This document shows positions 8,407 through 19,700 of a DNA stretch of 64,000 bases, piece by piece. The notes under the pieces were generated by a model. It did no database searches and was not told where the DNA came from. It worked only from the letters and a program-made list of their open reading frames with translations. Positions within the stretch are counted from its first letter, which is position 1. Each line of letters starts with the position of its first letter. Both the position numbers and the translations under genes were made by a program. The stretch covers positions 868,001 through 932,000 of the forward strand of contig NZ_JACBFY010000001.1 in assembly GCF_021401245.1 (NCBI RefSeq), read 5' to 3'. Source of the stretch: Pseudacidovorax sp. NFM-22 (lineage in GTDB: Bacteria > Pseudomonadota > Gammaproteobacteria > Burkholderiales > Burkholderiaceae_C).

Positions 8407-8469
8407 GTTTCTCTCCATGGTGCATCCATGCACCCCTTCGAGGCGGCCACGCGCCGGGTGCGTGCGCCC

Positions 8470-8496
8470 AAAGAAAACGGGCCCCGAAGGGCCCGT
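8470..8496 (-). terminator. rho-independent terminator of the TolC gene
   Basis: A perfect 8-bp stem with a 4-base loop (ACGGGCCC, CGAA, GGGCCCGT; 8477-8496). Read on the minus strand it is followed by TTTTCTTT. It lies 36 bp beyond the stop codon of the TolC-family gene. Confidence 0.85.
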
Positions 8497-8532
8497 CGTC
8501 CTGCCGCAGGCCCCTCGACAGGGGCCGCGGTG

Positions 8533-10428
8533 TCAGCGCGCCGGCGTGGCGACCTCGGACTGGATCTTCCAGGCCTGGCCTTCGCGCACGAAACGCAGCG
8601 TCTTGTTGACCACGTCGTTGTAGTCGCTGGAGCGGTAGGTCTGCTTGAAGGACGCCTGGGCGGCATTGGCGCCGTCCGCGCGCACCTGCAGGTCCTCCAC
8701 CGTCACGCTGATCGGGCCGGCCTTGGTCACGCGCGAGGTGCGCAGCGACTTCCAGGCCTCCACGCTGCCCTGCTGCGGACGGAAGCTGCTCGAATAGAAG
8801 GCCATGTAGTTGTTCAGGTCCTTGGCCGACCAGGTGCGGGCCCAGGCCTGCACCGTGGATGCCACGCCGGACGTGTCGGGCGTGGTCTGAGCCGGCACCG
8901 GCAGCGGGCGCGGTGCGGGCGAGGTCTGGCCCGGCGTGGGCTGCAGCGGCGGCCGGGAGGCCACCACGGCCGCGGTGTCCAGCACCTGCGGCGGCGTCAT
9001 CTCGGTGCTGCACAGCACGGCCTCGTCCTCGGCCTGGCCGCCCTCGGGCACCTCGGGCGCATCGACCATCAGCGGCTTCTGGTTCATGGCGGGCAGCAGG
9101 CCGTTGGTCTGCTGCAGCACGCGGTAGCCGGCCAGCAGGTAGTCGTAGCGGGCGTTCACCACCGCGCGACGGGCCTGGAACACCTCGTTCTCGGTGTCCA
9201 GCAAGTCCAGCAGCGAGCGCTGGCCGATGTCGAACTGCTGGCGGAAGGCCTCGCGCGCCTTCTCGCTGGACAGCTGGTGCTGCTCCAGGTAATTGAGCTG
9301 CTCGCGCAGGCGGCGCAGGTCGTTGTAGGCGATGGTGGCGGTCTGGCGGATGTTGCGGCAGGCCAGGTCGCGCTGGTCCTGCGCGGCGTAGAAGTTCTCC
9401 TGCGCCGCACGGGCGCGGGCATCGTCGGCGCCGCCGCGGTAGAGGTTGTAGTTCAGCACCACCTGCACCGAGCTGTTCTGCACGCGCTGCACGGTGTCCA
9501 GGCCCGACAGCTGCTTGTCGGTGCCGGTCTGCGCCACGAAAGCCACGGTGGGCGACTTGGCGGCGGTGCGCACGTCCAGGTCGGCGCGGGCGGCGCGGAT
9601 GCCCGACACGGCCGACAGGAAGCCCGGGTTGCGGCGCATGGCCTCGTTCAGCACCTGCTGGGCAGCCGGCAGGTTGGCCGAGGTCTCGGGCACCGGCGCC
9701 AGCTGGGCCGCGGGCATCTGGCCCACCAGGCGCTGGAAGCGCTGGGTCACGTCGTGCAGGTTGGCGCTGTCGGTCAGCCAGTTGGACTGCGACAGGGCGG
9801 CACGGCCCTGGGCCAGTTCCAGATCCACGCGCTTGCCCACGCCGGCGGAGGCGCGGCGGTCGAGCTGCTCGCGCGTCTCGTTGTGAAAGCCCCAGTTGTC
9901 GGCAGCCAGGCGCTCCAGCTCGCGGTAGCGGGCCACGTCGATGTAGGCCTGCACGGCCTGCAGCGCGATTTCGTCGCTGGCGGCCAGATAGTCGTAGTAG
10001 CGGCTCAGCTTGGCAAAGCCGGCGCGGCGCGTGTCGCTGGAGGCGGCACCGCCGTCGAACAGGGTCTGACGCAGCTGCAGGTTGGCGCCGGGACGGCTGT
10101 AGCTCTGGCTGTCGCTGCCGCTGATGCGGCTGCTCTGGTAGCCGGTGAAGGCCTGCAGGTCCACCTGCGGGCGCAGCGCGCTGCGCGCCACGGCCTGCTC
10201 GGCGTCGGAGGCCTGGTACATGCGCAGGCGGGCCAGCACCTCGGGATTGCGGCTGATGGCCAGGCCGACGGCGTCGCCCAGCGAGGCCGGCGGCAGCGCG
10301 GTCGCGGCAGCCGAAGGCGCCGCCGCGGGCATCGGCGCGGGCGCCGAGGTGGCAGGCGTCTGGGCGACGGCGACACTGCAGGCCAACAGGGCGGCCACGG
10401 CAACGGGGCGGAAGGTCAGCATGGACAT
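8533..10428 (-). CDS. lapE: TolC-family outer-membrane exporter with C-terminal NTF2-like domain
   Basis: 631-aa outer-membrane factor for type I secretion. Signal peptide MSMLTFRPVAVAALLACSVAVAQ, a Pro/Ala-rich linker, then two outer-membrane efflux repeats. LRQTLFDGG and LNYNLYRGG are the paired beta-strand turns seen in TolC. The last ~130 residues (from about WARTWSAKDLNNYMAFYS) are not TolC: they look like an NTF2/SnoaL-type alpha+beta fold of the kind at the C-terminus of some L,D-transpeptidase-related proteins. Such TolC fusions accompany LapBC systems in beta-proteobacteria. The start at 10428 was chosen because it gives a normal signal peptide; an upstream in-frame Met at 10506 would bury it. 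It should complete the LapB/LapC channel encoded at 26592-30231. Confidence 0.85.
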   Translation of the reverse strand: MSMLTFRPVAVAALLACSVAVAQTPATSAPAPMPAAAPSAAATALPPASLGDAVGLAISRNPEVLARLRMYQASDAEQAVARSALRPQVDLQAFTGYQSSRISGSDSQSYSRPGANLQLRQTLFDGGAASSDTRRAGFAKLSRYYDYLAASDEIALQAVQAYIDVARYRELERLAADNWGFHNETREQLDRRASAGVGKRVDLELAQGRAALSQSNWLTDSANLHDVTQRFQRLVGQMPAAQLAPVPETSANLPAAQQVLNEAMRRNPGFLSAVSGIRAARADLDVRTAAKSPTVAFVAQTGTDKQLSGLDTVQRVQNSSVQVVLNYNLYRGGADDARARAAQENFYAAQDQRDLACRNIRQTATIAYNDLRRLREQLNYLEQHQLSSEKAREAFRQQFDIGQRSLLDLLDTENEVFQARRAVVNARYDYLLAGYRVLQQTNGLLPAMNQKPLMVDAPEVPEGGQAEDEAVLCSTEMTPPQVLDTAAVVASRPPLQPTPGQTSPAPRPLPVPAQTTPDTSGVASTVQAWARTWSAKDLNNYMAFYSSSFRPQQGSVEAWKSLRTSRVTKAGPISVTVEDLQVRADGANAAQASFKQTYRSSDYNDVVNKTLRFVREGQAWKIQSEVATPAR

Positions 10429-10548
10429 ACGATCAATCAAGGTCCCGGGTGGATTTGTAAAAAAAGATGGCGCGTGTCTGGTTGTTGTCAGGCTTTCTTG
10501 GCGCACACCGCGCAGCTGGGCGGGTCAGCTGCATCAATCTAATAAATT

Positions 10549-10577
10549 ATTCTACGTATCGGTAACAGATCGGTTAA
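10549..10577 (-). promoter_or_regulatory. sigma-70-like promoter for the TolC gene
   Basis: On the minus strand TTAACC (10572-10577) and TAGAAT (10549-10554) are separated by exactly 17 bp, matching 4/6 and 5/6 of the sigma-70 hexamers. This AT-rich stretch between the divergent TolC and lapG genes stands out against the GC-rich surroundings. The leader to the ATG would be about 115 nt. Confidence 0.45.
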
Positions 10578-10670
10578 GAATGTTGCAACACTTCGCTTAC
10601 ATTCGGAACTTTTCCGCACTGGGCCGCTGAAGGACGCCATTCCGCCTCCCCCCCTCGCACGCGGCCTGTC

Positions 10671-11381
10671 GTGTTTACGCAACTCTTCTTCGCCCTGTTG
10701 CCCGGCCGGCGCACGCCACCCGTGGCGGGTCGCCGGACATGGGTCGCGCTGCTCCTGGCCGTGCTGCTGGCGCTGGGCGGCCCGGTCGGCGTCGGCGCGT
10801 GGGATGCGGCGCTCATGGAGCGCACCATGGTCCAGCGCTACGGCGCCTGGGGCCAGCAGGCCTTCACGGCCTGGCGCACGCTGGTCGACAGCGCAGGCAC
10901 GCTGGACGAACGCGAGAAGCTGCGCCGCGTGAACGAGCACTGGAACCGCGCGGTGCGCTTCGGCGAGGACATGGAGATCTGGGGCCAGGAGGACTACTGG
11001 GCGACGCCCGTCGAGACCCTGGGCCGCGGCCGGGGCGACTGCGAGGACTACGTCATCGGCAAGTACTTCACCCTGCGCGCGATGGGCGTGCCCGAGGAGC
11101 GTCTGCGCCTGACCTATGTGCGCGCCCGCGTGGGCGGCGCCACGCAGGCGCACATGGTGCTCAGCTACTACGCCACGCCCGAGGCCGTGCCGCTGGTGCT
11201 CGACAGCCTGGTCTCCAGCATCCTGCCGGCCAGCTCGCGCCCCGACCTCACCCCCGTCTTCAGCTTCAACGCCGAAGGCATCTTCACCGGCCCCGGCAAC
11301 GCGGCCAGCCACCCGGTGGACCGGCTCACCCGCTGGCGCGACGTGCTCGTGCGCATGCGTGCCGAGGGCGCCATCCCATGA
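10671..11381 (+). CDS. lapG: LapG-type transglutaminase-like cysteine protease
   Basis: 236-aa periplasmic protease of the bacterial transglutaminase-like cysteine proteinase family. In characterised systems it cuts the N-terminal retention module of LapA-type adhesins, is calcium dependent, and is held inactive by LapD when c-di-GMP is high. The triad is C124 (RGDCEDY), H161 (QAHMVL) and D178 (VLDSL); the spacings of 37 and 17 residues equal those of Pseudomonas LapG (C135/H172/D189). A hydrophobic export segment spans about 23-43. The start is a GTG with no strong Shine-Dalgarno. It is followed by lapD 67 bp downstream, and its likely target, the adhesin at 13704-25406, has a TAAG site. Confidence 0.93.
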   Translation: MFTQLFFALLPGRRTPPVAGRRTWVALLLAVLLALGGPVGVGAWDAALMERTMVQRYGAWGQQAFTAWRTLVDSAGTLDEREKLRRVNEHWNRAVRFGEDMEIWGQEDYWATPVETLGRGRGDCEDYVIGKYFTLRAMGVPEERLRLTYVRARVGGATQAHMVLSYYATPEAVPLVLDSLVSSILPASSRPDLTPVFSFNAEGIFTGPGNAASHPVDRLTRWRDVLVRMRAEGAIP

Positions 11382-11448
11382 CCGTCCCCTGCCCTGCCGG
11401 CGCCGGCTGCCGCCGCCCCCGGCTCCGTCCCCTCCTAGGAGAAATTCC

Positions 11449-13545
11449 GTGTCCCTCTTGAGACGACTCTGGCTCAGCGTGCTGCTGGCCATGTTCGCGG
11501 TGCTGCTGGGCACCTGGGCCGTCAGCATCGCCACCTCGCGGCTGTATCTGCAGCAGCAGCTGCTCGCGCAGGGGGCGGACGCGGCCGTCTCGCTGGCCAT
11601 GTCCATCTCGCAGCAGGGCGACGACCCGGCCATGGCCGAGACCCTGGTCAATGCCCTGTTCGACAGCGGCCACTTCCAGCAGGTGCGCTACACCGACGTG
11701 AAGGGCCAGGTCGTCGTCGACCGCAACCGCGGCGCCGTGCAACCGGGGGCGGACGTGCCGGCCTGGTTCACCCACCTGCTGCCGCTGCAGGCCACGCCGG
11801 GCGAGGCGCTGGTGAGCAACGGCTGGCAGCAGGCCGGCCGGGTGAGGGTGATCGCCAGCACCCAGTACGCCTATGTGGCCCTCTGGCGCGGCACGCTGCT
11901 CTTGGGCGCCCTGCTGGCCCTCACGGGCCTGCTGTGGGGCCTGGGCATCACGGCCCTGGTGCGCTGGCTGCGCCGGCCCCTCAAGCACATGGCCGACCAG
12001 GCCGATGCGGTGGGCAACGGCCAGTTCCACACCATCGAGGAGCCGCGCGTGACCGAGCTGCGCAGCATGGCGCGCGCGCTCAACCGCATGGTGGCGCGGG
12101 TGCACGCCATGTTCACCGAGCAGGCGGCCCAGATCCGCCGCCTGCATGCCGAAGCCACGCGCGACCCGGTCAGCCGCCTGCCCAACCGCGAGTTCTTCAT
12201 GGGCGCGCTGCGCAATGCCCTGGACGACGAGGCCGAGGACCCGGCCGGCGGCCTGCTGCTGCTGCGCGTGGGCAACCTGATGGCGCTGAACCGGCAGATC
12301 GGCCGCGAGCGCGCGGACCGCTGGCTGGCCGCCGTCGCCAAGGCGCTCTCCGGCGTGCTGCCGGCCGAAGGCGACCGGGTGCTGGCCCGCCTGAACGGGG
12401 CCGACTTCGCCTACCTCTGGCCCGGTGGCAGCGCGGCCGAGCTGGCCGAACTCGCACGCCGGGCCCATGCCGCCGTGCTGTCGCTGCAGGATGCGCGCGA
12501 CGGCGACCTGTCCAGCGCCTTCGCACCGCCCGCCTCCGGCTTCGCGCCCCTGCCCACCGGATTCGGCGCCCTGCCCAGCGACTTCGGCACGCTGGCGGTC
12601 GGCGAGCCGGCGCCGGGCGCGCCGGCCTCGGGCTGGGCCGACGCCGGGGCACGCCTGCCCGCCGCCCAGGTCGATGTCGCCCACGGCCACTGGCACCGCG
12701 GCGAAAGCGCGGGTGAGGTGATGGCGCGTCTGGACGCCGCCCTGATGCAGGCCGAGGGCGCCGTGCGCGGCATCGCCGAGGCGGCGGAGCCCGGCAGCGA
12801 GGCACCGGTGATCGGCGAAAGCGGCTGGGACAACCTGCTGCAACAGGCCCTGCAGGAGCAGCGCTTCACGCTGGTCTTCTACCCCGTGTGCCAGACCGAC
12901 GGCCGGCTGATCCACCACGAGGCCATGCTGCGCATGACGCCCCCGCCCGATGCGCCCGAAGGCAGCGCGCTGCTGTCGGCCGGCCAGTTCATGCCCGCCG
13001 CCCTGCGCCTGGGCTGGGTGCAGGAATGCGACCTGATCGCCACCCGCCTGGCCCTGGACAGCCTGCAGCGCCAGCCCGGGCCGCTGGCGGTCAACCTCTC
13101 GCCGCGCTCGCTGCTGGAGCCCAGCTTCCTGCCGCGCCTGGACACCCTGCTGCGCAGCCATCCGGCCGAATGCAACTGGCTGTCTTTCGAGCTGAGCGAG
13201 CGCGGGCTCGAAGAGCATGTGGACGCCCTGGCGATGCTCGCGCAGGTGCTCGCACGCCACGGCTGCCGCCTGGGCGTGGAGCATTTCGGCCGCCAGCTCG
13301 CGCTGCTGCCGCGGCTGCACGAGCTGCAACTGCACTACCTGAAGATCGACGGCTCCTTCGTGGCCAGCGTGGAAAGCAGCGAGGGCTACCGCCGCCTGGT
13401 GCAGGCCATGGTGGAAGTGGCGCGCGGCCTGGGCGTGGAGGCCTATGCCGAGCAGGTGTCCTCGGCCGGCCAGTGGCGCGCGCTGGCCGGCCTCGGCATC
13501 GGCGGCGTGACCGGGCCGGCCGTCACGCGCTACCTCAACCGCTGA
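11449..13545 (+). CDS. lapD: LapD-like c-di-GMP receptor (degenerate GGDEF and EAL)
   Basis: 698-aa inner-membrane receptor. TM1 (about 7-29), a periplasmic LapD/MoxY-type output domain containing GWQQAG (125-130, the GWxxxG loop whose Trp contacts LapG in characterised LapDs), TM2 (about 147-170), a HAMP helix, then GGDEF-like and EAL-like domains. Both enzymatic domains look dead: NGADF (316-320) replaces GGDEF, EAM replaces EAL, and the DDFG motif is EHFG. That is expected of a c-di-GMP sensor, not an enzyme. The GTG start at 11449 follows TAGGAGA with good spacing. An acidic/Gly-rich insert lies between the two domains. Confidence 0.92.
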   Translation: MSLLRRLWLSVLLAMFAVLLGTWAVSIATSRLYLQQQLLAQGADAAVSLAMSISQQGDDPAMAETLVNALFDSGHFQQVRYTDVKGQVVVDRNRGAVQPGADVPAWFTHLLPLQATPGEALVSNGWQQAGRVRVIASTQYAYVALWRGTLLLGALLALTGLLWGLGITALVRWLRRPLKHMADQADAVGNGQFHTIEEPRVTELRSMARALNRMVARVHAMFTEQAAQIRRLHAEATRDPVSRLPNREFFMGALRNALDDEAEDPAGGLLLLRVGNLMALNRQIGRERADRWLAAVAKALSGVLPAEGDRVLARLNGADFAYLWPGGSAAELAELARRAHAAVLSLQDARDGDLSSAFAPPASGFAPLPTGFGALPSDFGTLAVGEPAPGAPASGWADAGARLPAAQVDVAHGHWHRGESAGEVMARLDAALMQAEGAVRGIAEAAEPGSEAPVIGESGWDNLLQQALQEQRFTLVFYPVCQTDGRLIHHEAMLRMTPPPDAPEGSALLSAGQFMPAALRLGWVQECDLIATRLALDSLQRQPGPLAVNLSPRSLLEPSFLPRLDTLLRSHPAECNWLSFELSERGLEEHVDALAMLAQVLARHGCRLGVEHFGRQLALLPRLHELQLHYLKIDGSFVASVESSEGYRRLVQAMVEVARGLGVEAYAEQVSSAGQWRALAGLGIGGVTGPAVTRYLNR

Positions 13546-13651
13546 ATCCGACCCGCTGAAACGTCGGGCTGGGCGGCGGCGACGCGGCCGGGTCGCGCAA
13601 GCGTTGCGCGCACGACCGTCCAAGGCATCCGAGCGCACCCGCGCGTCTCGC

Positions 13652-13682
13652 AAAAAAAAGCAGCCCCCGCGAGGGGGCTGCT
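13652..13682 (-). terminator. rho-independent terminator of the adhesin gene
   Basis: A perfect 10-bp stem (AGCAGCCCCC / GGGGGCTGCT) with loop GCGA at 13659-13682. On the minus strand it is followed by eight T residues. It lies 21 bp past the stop of the giant adhesin. On the plus strand only TTTG follows the stem (T13682-13684), so termination of lapD from the other side would be weaker. Confidence 0.88.
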
Positions 13683-13703
13683 TTGCTTGGGGGCCTTCGC
13701 CGA

Positions 13704-16700
13704 TCAGTCGGTGATCAGCTTGCCCTGGTTCAGCAGGTTCTGGATGATGGCCGCGTCGGTGAGCGAGTTGTTGGCCGTGAGGTCCACATTGCTCAGCACG
13801 ATCTGCTGGGTCACCGCACCGCCGGCCGCGCCCTCGTGCTTCACGTCGATCACCGTGTCGCTGCCCGACTTGCTGAAGTGCAGGAAGCTGCCCAGGTTGC
13901 CGATGCCGCTGTTGTGGTTCTCGCCCTGGAGCAGGTCGCGCAGGTCGAGCACGTCGCCACCGTTGGCCTTGGACGCGGTGCCGAAGTCCGTCACGATGTC
14001 GCGCGCCGGCGTGGCCGACGTGCCCTGGTCGCCCAGCTTCCACACGAAGGTGTCGGCACCGGCGCCGCCGGTCAGCACGTCGTTGCCCGAGCCGCCGCGG
14101 ATCGTGTCCGCACCGTCGCCGCCGCGGATCGAGTCGTCGCCGGCACCGCCGTTGATGACGTCGTTGCCGGTGCTGCCCACGATGCGGTCGCCATGGTCGG
14201 TGCCCGTGTAGTCCTGGCCGGTGGTGGTCGTCAGCTGGATCTCGCTCGGCGCCTCGATCCTGATCGTCACCGTCGAGGTGGCGGTGTCGCCGTCCTTGTC
14301 GGTCACGGTGTAGCTGAAGTTCTGCGTCACCGACTGGCCCGGGGCCAGCGTGTCGCGGGTGGCGCGGTTGACCTCGAAGTCGTAGGTGCCGTCGGCATTG
14401 GCCTTCATCGTGCCGTACTGGCTCGTCAGGTCGCCCCAGCTCACGCTGGCCAGCCCGTCGGCGCCCGCCTGCGCATCCACCTGGCCGGTGATGTGCGGCA
14501 GCGCATCGGTCGAGCTGATGCTGCCCCACAGGCTGTAGGTGTTGCTGGCCTGCTCGTCGGTGTAGATCGTGTTGACCAGGTTGCCGCTGGCATCCTTGAA
14601 GCCCTCCACCCGGAAGGTGTAGCTCTGGATGCCCACCTGCACGATCACATCCTGCGCCGGCAGGCTGATGATGTCGCGCGAGGCCACGGGATCGTTGCCG
14701 TTGGGCGTCTCGGTGTGGTCGAACAGCACGTTGAAGCTCACCGCCGTCACCACGCCGTTGATCACCACGTTGGCGGACATGGTCATCGTGACCTTGTCCA
14801 GCGTGGACGAACCGCTGTTGATGGGCCAGTTGTCGTGCGTGAAGTCGGCCAGCTTGAAGGGCGTGCCGGCCTTGATGGCGGTGCCCGTGGCGCTGGTGTA
14901 GCCGATGTTGTCCACCAGCGTGTAGCCCGACTGGCCGCTGCCGCTGGCCGGCGTGCCCCAGCTGATCTTGTCGATCAGGCTGTCGTTGTCGGTGTTGGAC
15001 TGGCTGGTCTGGCGCGTGCCGTTGTCGAACACCGGGTTGATCCAGCCGCCCTGCAGCGAGTTGATGCTGATGCTGTCCGCACGCACGAAGCCGGTGGCGG
15101 TGCTGTTGGTGGCCACGGGGCTGTCGTCCTCCACGCGCACCGTCAGGCTGCCGGTGGTGGCGGTGGCACCGTCGCTGACGCGCACGCCCACGTTGAACTG
15201 GCTCACGTCCTCCTGGCCCTTGACGGGCTGGTCGAGCGGCTTGCTCAGCGTGACGGTGTAGGCGCCGTCGTTGCCGATGGCGACGCGGATGGCCTCGGTG
15301 CCCGTGGCGCTGCCGATGTGACCGATCAGCTCCTGCGTGCCGGCGCCGGTCCAGACGATGGCCTGGCCACCCGAGGTGAGGGCCGTCGTGGGCGCCACCA
15401 GCGTCACCGCCAGCGTGTCGCCGTCGATGTCGCCGATCACCACGTTGCCCGTTGCGGTGCGTGCATTGGTGGTGTCGGTGTTGCCCGTGGTGTCGGGGAT
15501 GCCGCCCGGCAGGCCCTCTTCCGACACGGCCGCCACGGCACCCGCCTGGATGGTGGGCGCGTTGTTGGTGCCGCCGATGGAGATCACCAGCTGCGCCGTC
15601 TCGGTCTTGCCGGCTTCGCCGGTGACGGTGTAGGTGAAGGTGTCCGTCACCGTCTTGTTGCTCGGCAGGCCGCTGGCGTTGTCGGCCACGTAGCTGTAGC
15701 TGCCGTCGGCATTGAGCGTGAGCTTGCCGTACTGGCCGGTCAGCGTCTGGCCGGGCGCGGCGGTGGCGGTGGCGGCCACGCTGGTCGCGTCGCCGCCGGT
15801 GTGCACGCCGGTGACCACCAGGCCCGTGCCCACGTCCTTGCCGCCGGCATCGGCGCCGCTCTGGATCACGCCGTTGGCCGCGGAGACGGTCAGGGTCGCA
15901 CCGCTCTTGACCCTGCCGACGTCGTCGTAGGCAACGATGGGCGCATTGGTCTCGGTGTCGCTGCCGGTGCCGGTGGTGGTGGCCGTCGGCACCGTGTCAT
16001 ACACGGTGGCCACGGCCGTGACGGAGAGGTCGCCGGTGTACGAGGCCGGCACCGACAGGGTCAGGCCGGTGATGGTTACCGCATGGGTCACCGCATCGAC
16101 GTTCACTGTGTAGCCGCCATTGCCCGTGAGCGGCAGCGTCCAGGTGCCGTCGGCATTGGCCGTGCCGGCCGACAGCGTCGCCCCCGCCGGGATGCGCAGC
16201 ACCACGCCGCTGACGAACTCGGAGTTGTCCACGTCGGTCGGCGTGACGGAGACCGTCACCGGCACCGTCTCGCCCACCACGTAGCTGACCTTGTTGAGCA
16301 CGTAGTCGTCGTTGGTGCCGGGCGCGGCGAAGTCGATGCGGCTGATCAGCGCGCCGGTGTCGCTCTTGACCGTGATCGAGGGATCGATCTGGTCGGTCAC
16401 GCCCGTCACCACGCCGCCGCCGATCACACGGCCGGCTGCGTCGTACAGCGTGTAGCTGGCGTGCTCGGTCGGGTTCAGGTACGAGAAGGTCAGCGTCGCG
16501 CTGGAGGCCGCCTGGTCGAAGCTGATGGACAGCTTCTCGGACTTGCCGGACTGGTAGCCCAGCTCGGTGTCGGCACCGTTGCTGGCGGCACCGGCCACGC
16601 CGAAGCCCACCACACCGCCACCATTGATGAAGCTGATGGTGCCCGGCGTGCCGTCCAGCTTGGTGGCCGTGACCTTGAAGCCCTGGTCGGTCGACGTGGC

Positions 16701-19700
16701 GTTCTGGCTGTTCACCGTGACCTGGTTGGCCACGGCCGTACCGACGTCGACCACCACCTTGGGCGTGTCCGCCACCGGGGCGATGGTCACGTTCACCGTC
16801 GTGGTGGCCGTGCCGCCGGCGCCGTCGTTCACGACCACGGTGAAGGCATCGGTGCCCGCGAAGTCCTTGGTCGGCGTGTACGTGTAGGTGCCGTCGGCAT
16901 TGACCACCACCTGGCCGTGCTTCGGCGCGGTGCCGGCGCTGTAGCTCAGGTTGTCGCCGTCCACGTCGGTGGCCTTCACCTGGCCGCTGACGCTCTTGTC
17001 CTCGTCGGTGGCCACGCTGTAGTTGGTGGGCACCACCGGGTTGTCGTTCTGCGGTTCGACGCCGATGGTCACCGTGGAGGTGGCCGTGGCGCCGCTCGGG
17101 TCGCGGACCGTCACGGTGAAGCTGTCGCTGCCGTTGTAGTCCTTGCCCGGGGTGTAGGTGAAGGTGCCATCGGCGTTGACCGTGACGCTGCCATGGGCCG
17201 GATCGCTGCCCTTGGTGTAGTTGAGCGGGTCGCCGTCCGCATCGCTGCCCACCACCTTGCCGCTGACCGGCGTGTCTTCCAGGGTGGTCAGCGCGTAGTC
17301 CGGCGCCGTGGGCGCGTCGTTGGACGGCGTGACGCCGATGGTCACCGTGGAGGTGGCCGTGGCGCCGCTGGGGTCCTTGACCGTCACGGTGAAGCTGTCG
17401 CTGCCGTTGTAGTCCTTGCCCGGGGTATAGGTGTACGTGCCGTCGGCGTTGACCGTGACGCTGCCATGGGCCGGATCGCTGCCCTTGGTGTAGCTCAGCG
17501 TGTCGCCGTCCACGTCGCTGCCCACCACCTTGCCGCTGATGGGCGTGTCTTCCGGCGTGGTCAGGCTGTAGTTCGGCGCGGTGGGCGCGTCGTTGACCGG
17601 CGTGACGGTGATGAACACCGTCGACGTCGCCGTGCCGCCGTTGCCGTCGCTCACCGTCACGGTGAAGCTGTCCTTGCCGTTGTAGTCCTGGCTGGGCGTG
17701 TAGGTGTAGCTGCCGTCGGTGTTGACGGTGACCGTGCCATGGGCCGGGTCGCTGCTCTTGGCGAAGGTCAGCGTGTCGCCGTCCACGTCGGTGGCGGCCA
17801 CCTTGCCGCTGATCGGCGTGTCCTCGGGCGTGACCAGGCTGTAGTTCTTGGTCGTCGGATCGAAGCTCTGGCCCGGCACGTTGGGCACGTCGGTGGGCAC
17901 CGGCGGATCGTTCACCGGCGTGATGTTCATCGTCACCTTGGCGGTGTCGGTGCCACCGCGGCCGTCGTCCACCGTGTACTGGAAGTCGACCTTGCCGTTG
18001 AAGTCCTTGTTGGGCGTGAAGGTCAGCGTGCCGTCGGTGTTCAGGCTCAGCAGGCCATCGCCCAGGGCCACCGGCTTGCCGACGGTGATCGGCTGGCCGT
18101 TGATGGCGGTGATGGTCAGCGCGTCGCCGTCCGGATCCACGTCGTTGGAGCGCGGATCGAAGGTCAGCGGCGCGTCCTCGAAGCCGGTGACCACGTTGTC
18201 CAGCGCGTTCGGCGGATCGTTCACGCTGTCCACCACGATGTTGACCGTGGCGACGTCGCGCGCCGTGCCGTCGCTCACCGTGTAGGTGAAGCTGGCCGGA
18301 CCGTTGTAGCCGGCGTCCGGGTTGAAGGTGATGGTGCCGTTGGCATTGAGCGTGGCCGTGCCGTGCTCGACCGCGATGGCCTGGCCCACGGTGGCGGCCT
18401 TGCCGTCGATCTGCGTCACGGTCAGCGCTTCGCCGTCCACGTCGGTGTCGTTGGTCAGCACGCTGACGGTCACCGCGGTGTCTTCCGGCGTGGTGGCCGA
18501 GTCGTCCACCGCCACGGGCGCGTCATTGGCGCCCGTCACCGTGAGCGTCAGCGTCGTGGTCGAGGTGGCGCCCGAAGGATCCGTGACCGTGTAGCTGAAG
18601 ACGTCCTTGGCGCTCTCGCCGTCGTCCAGGCCCTGCGCGGCTGCGTTGGGCGCATAGGTGTAGCTGCCATCGGCATTGATGGTCAGCGTGCCCCATTGGC
18701 CCTGGACCGGATTGCCGGCATCGACCGAGGTGCCGTTGAAGCCGACCTTGACCACCGACAGCGTGTCGCCGTCCTCGTCGCGGTCGTTGGCCAGCACGCC
18801 GCCCACCGTGCCCACCTTGAGCACCAGGTCTTCGCTGGTGATGTTGGTGTCGGCCACCGCCACGGGTGCGTCATTGACGCCGCCCACGGTGATGGACACG
18901 GTCGCGGTGGAGGTGCCGCCGTTGCCGTCGCTGATGGTGTAGGTGAAGCTGTCGGCGCCGTTGTAGTCGAGGCTGGGGGTGTAGACCGGATTGCCGTCCG
19001 CGCCCAGCGTCACGGTGCCGTGCGAGGGCTGCGTGAAGCCGATGATGCTCAGCGTGTCGCCGTCCACGTCGGTGTCGTTGCGCAGCACCGGGATGGAGAT
19101 CGGCGTGTCCTCGGCGGTGTTGACCGCATCGTCCACCGCCTTGGGGGCGTCGTTGACGGGCGTGACCTCGACATTGACCGTCGCCGTCACCGGCGTGCGG
19201 CCGTCGGTGGCCGTGTACGTGAAGCTCAGGCTGCCGTTGTAGTCCTTGTTGGGCGTGTACGTCAGCGTGCCGTCGCCGTTCAGGCTCACCACCCCGCCCG
19301 TCACCGCCACCGGGCCCGCCGTGATGTCCTTGCCATCGACCGCGATGATCGACAGCTTGTCGCCGTCCACGTCCGTGTCGTTGGCCAGCACGTCGATCTT
19401 CACCGCCGTGTCTTCCTGCGTCTTCGCCACGTCGTTGCTCAGCGCCGGCGTGTCGTCCAGCGGCGTCACCGTGATGTCCAGCGTGCTCGACGAGCCCGTG
19501 TTCGTCGTGTACGTCACCGTCGGCACCTGGCCGTTCCAGTTGTCCGCCGGCGTGAACACGTAGTCGCCGTTGGCCGCGATGCTGATCGTGCCCACGTTGG
19601 CGATCGTCGCCGTGCCACCCGCCAGCACCGCCGCCTGGCCCGCCACCTGGAACGAGGCCACGCTCAGCACGTTGTCCACGTCGCGGTCGTTGGTCAGCAC

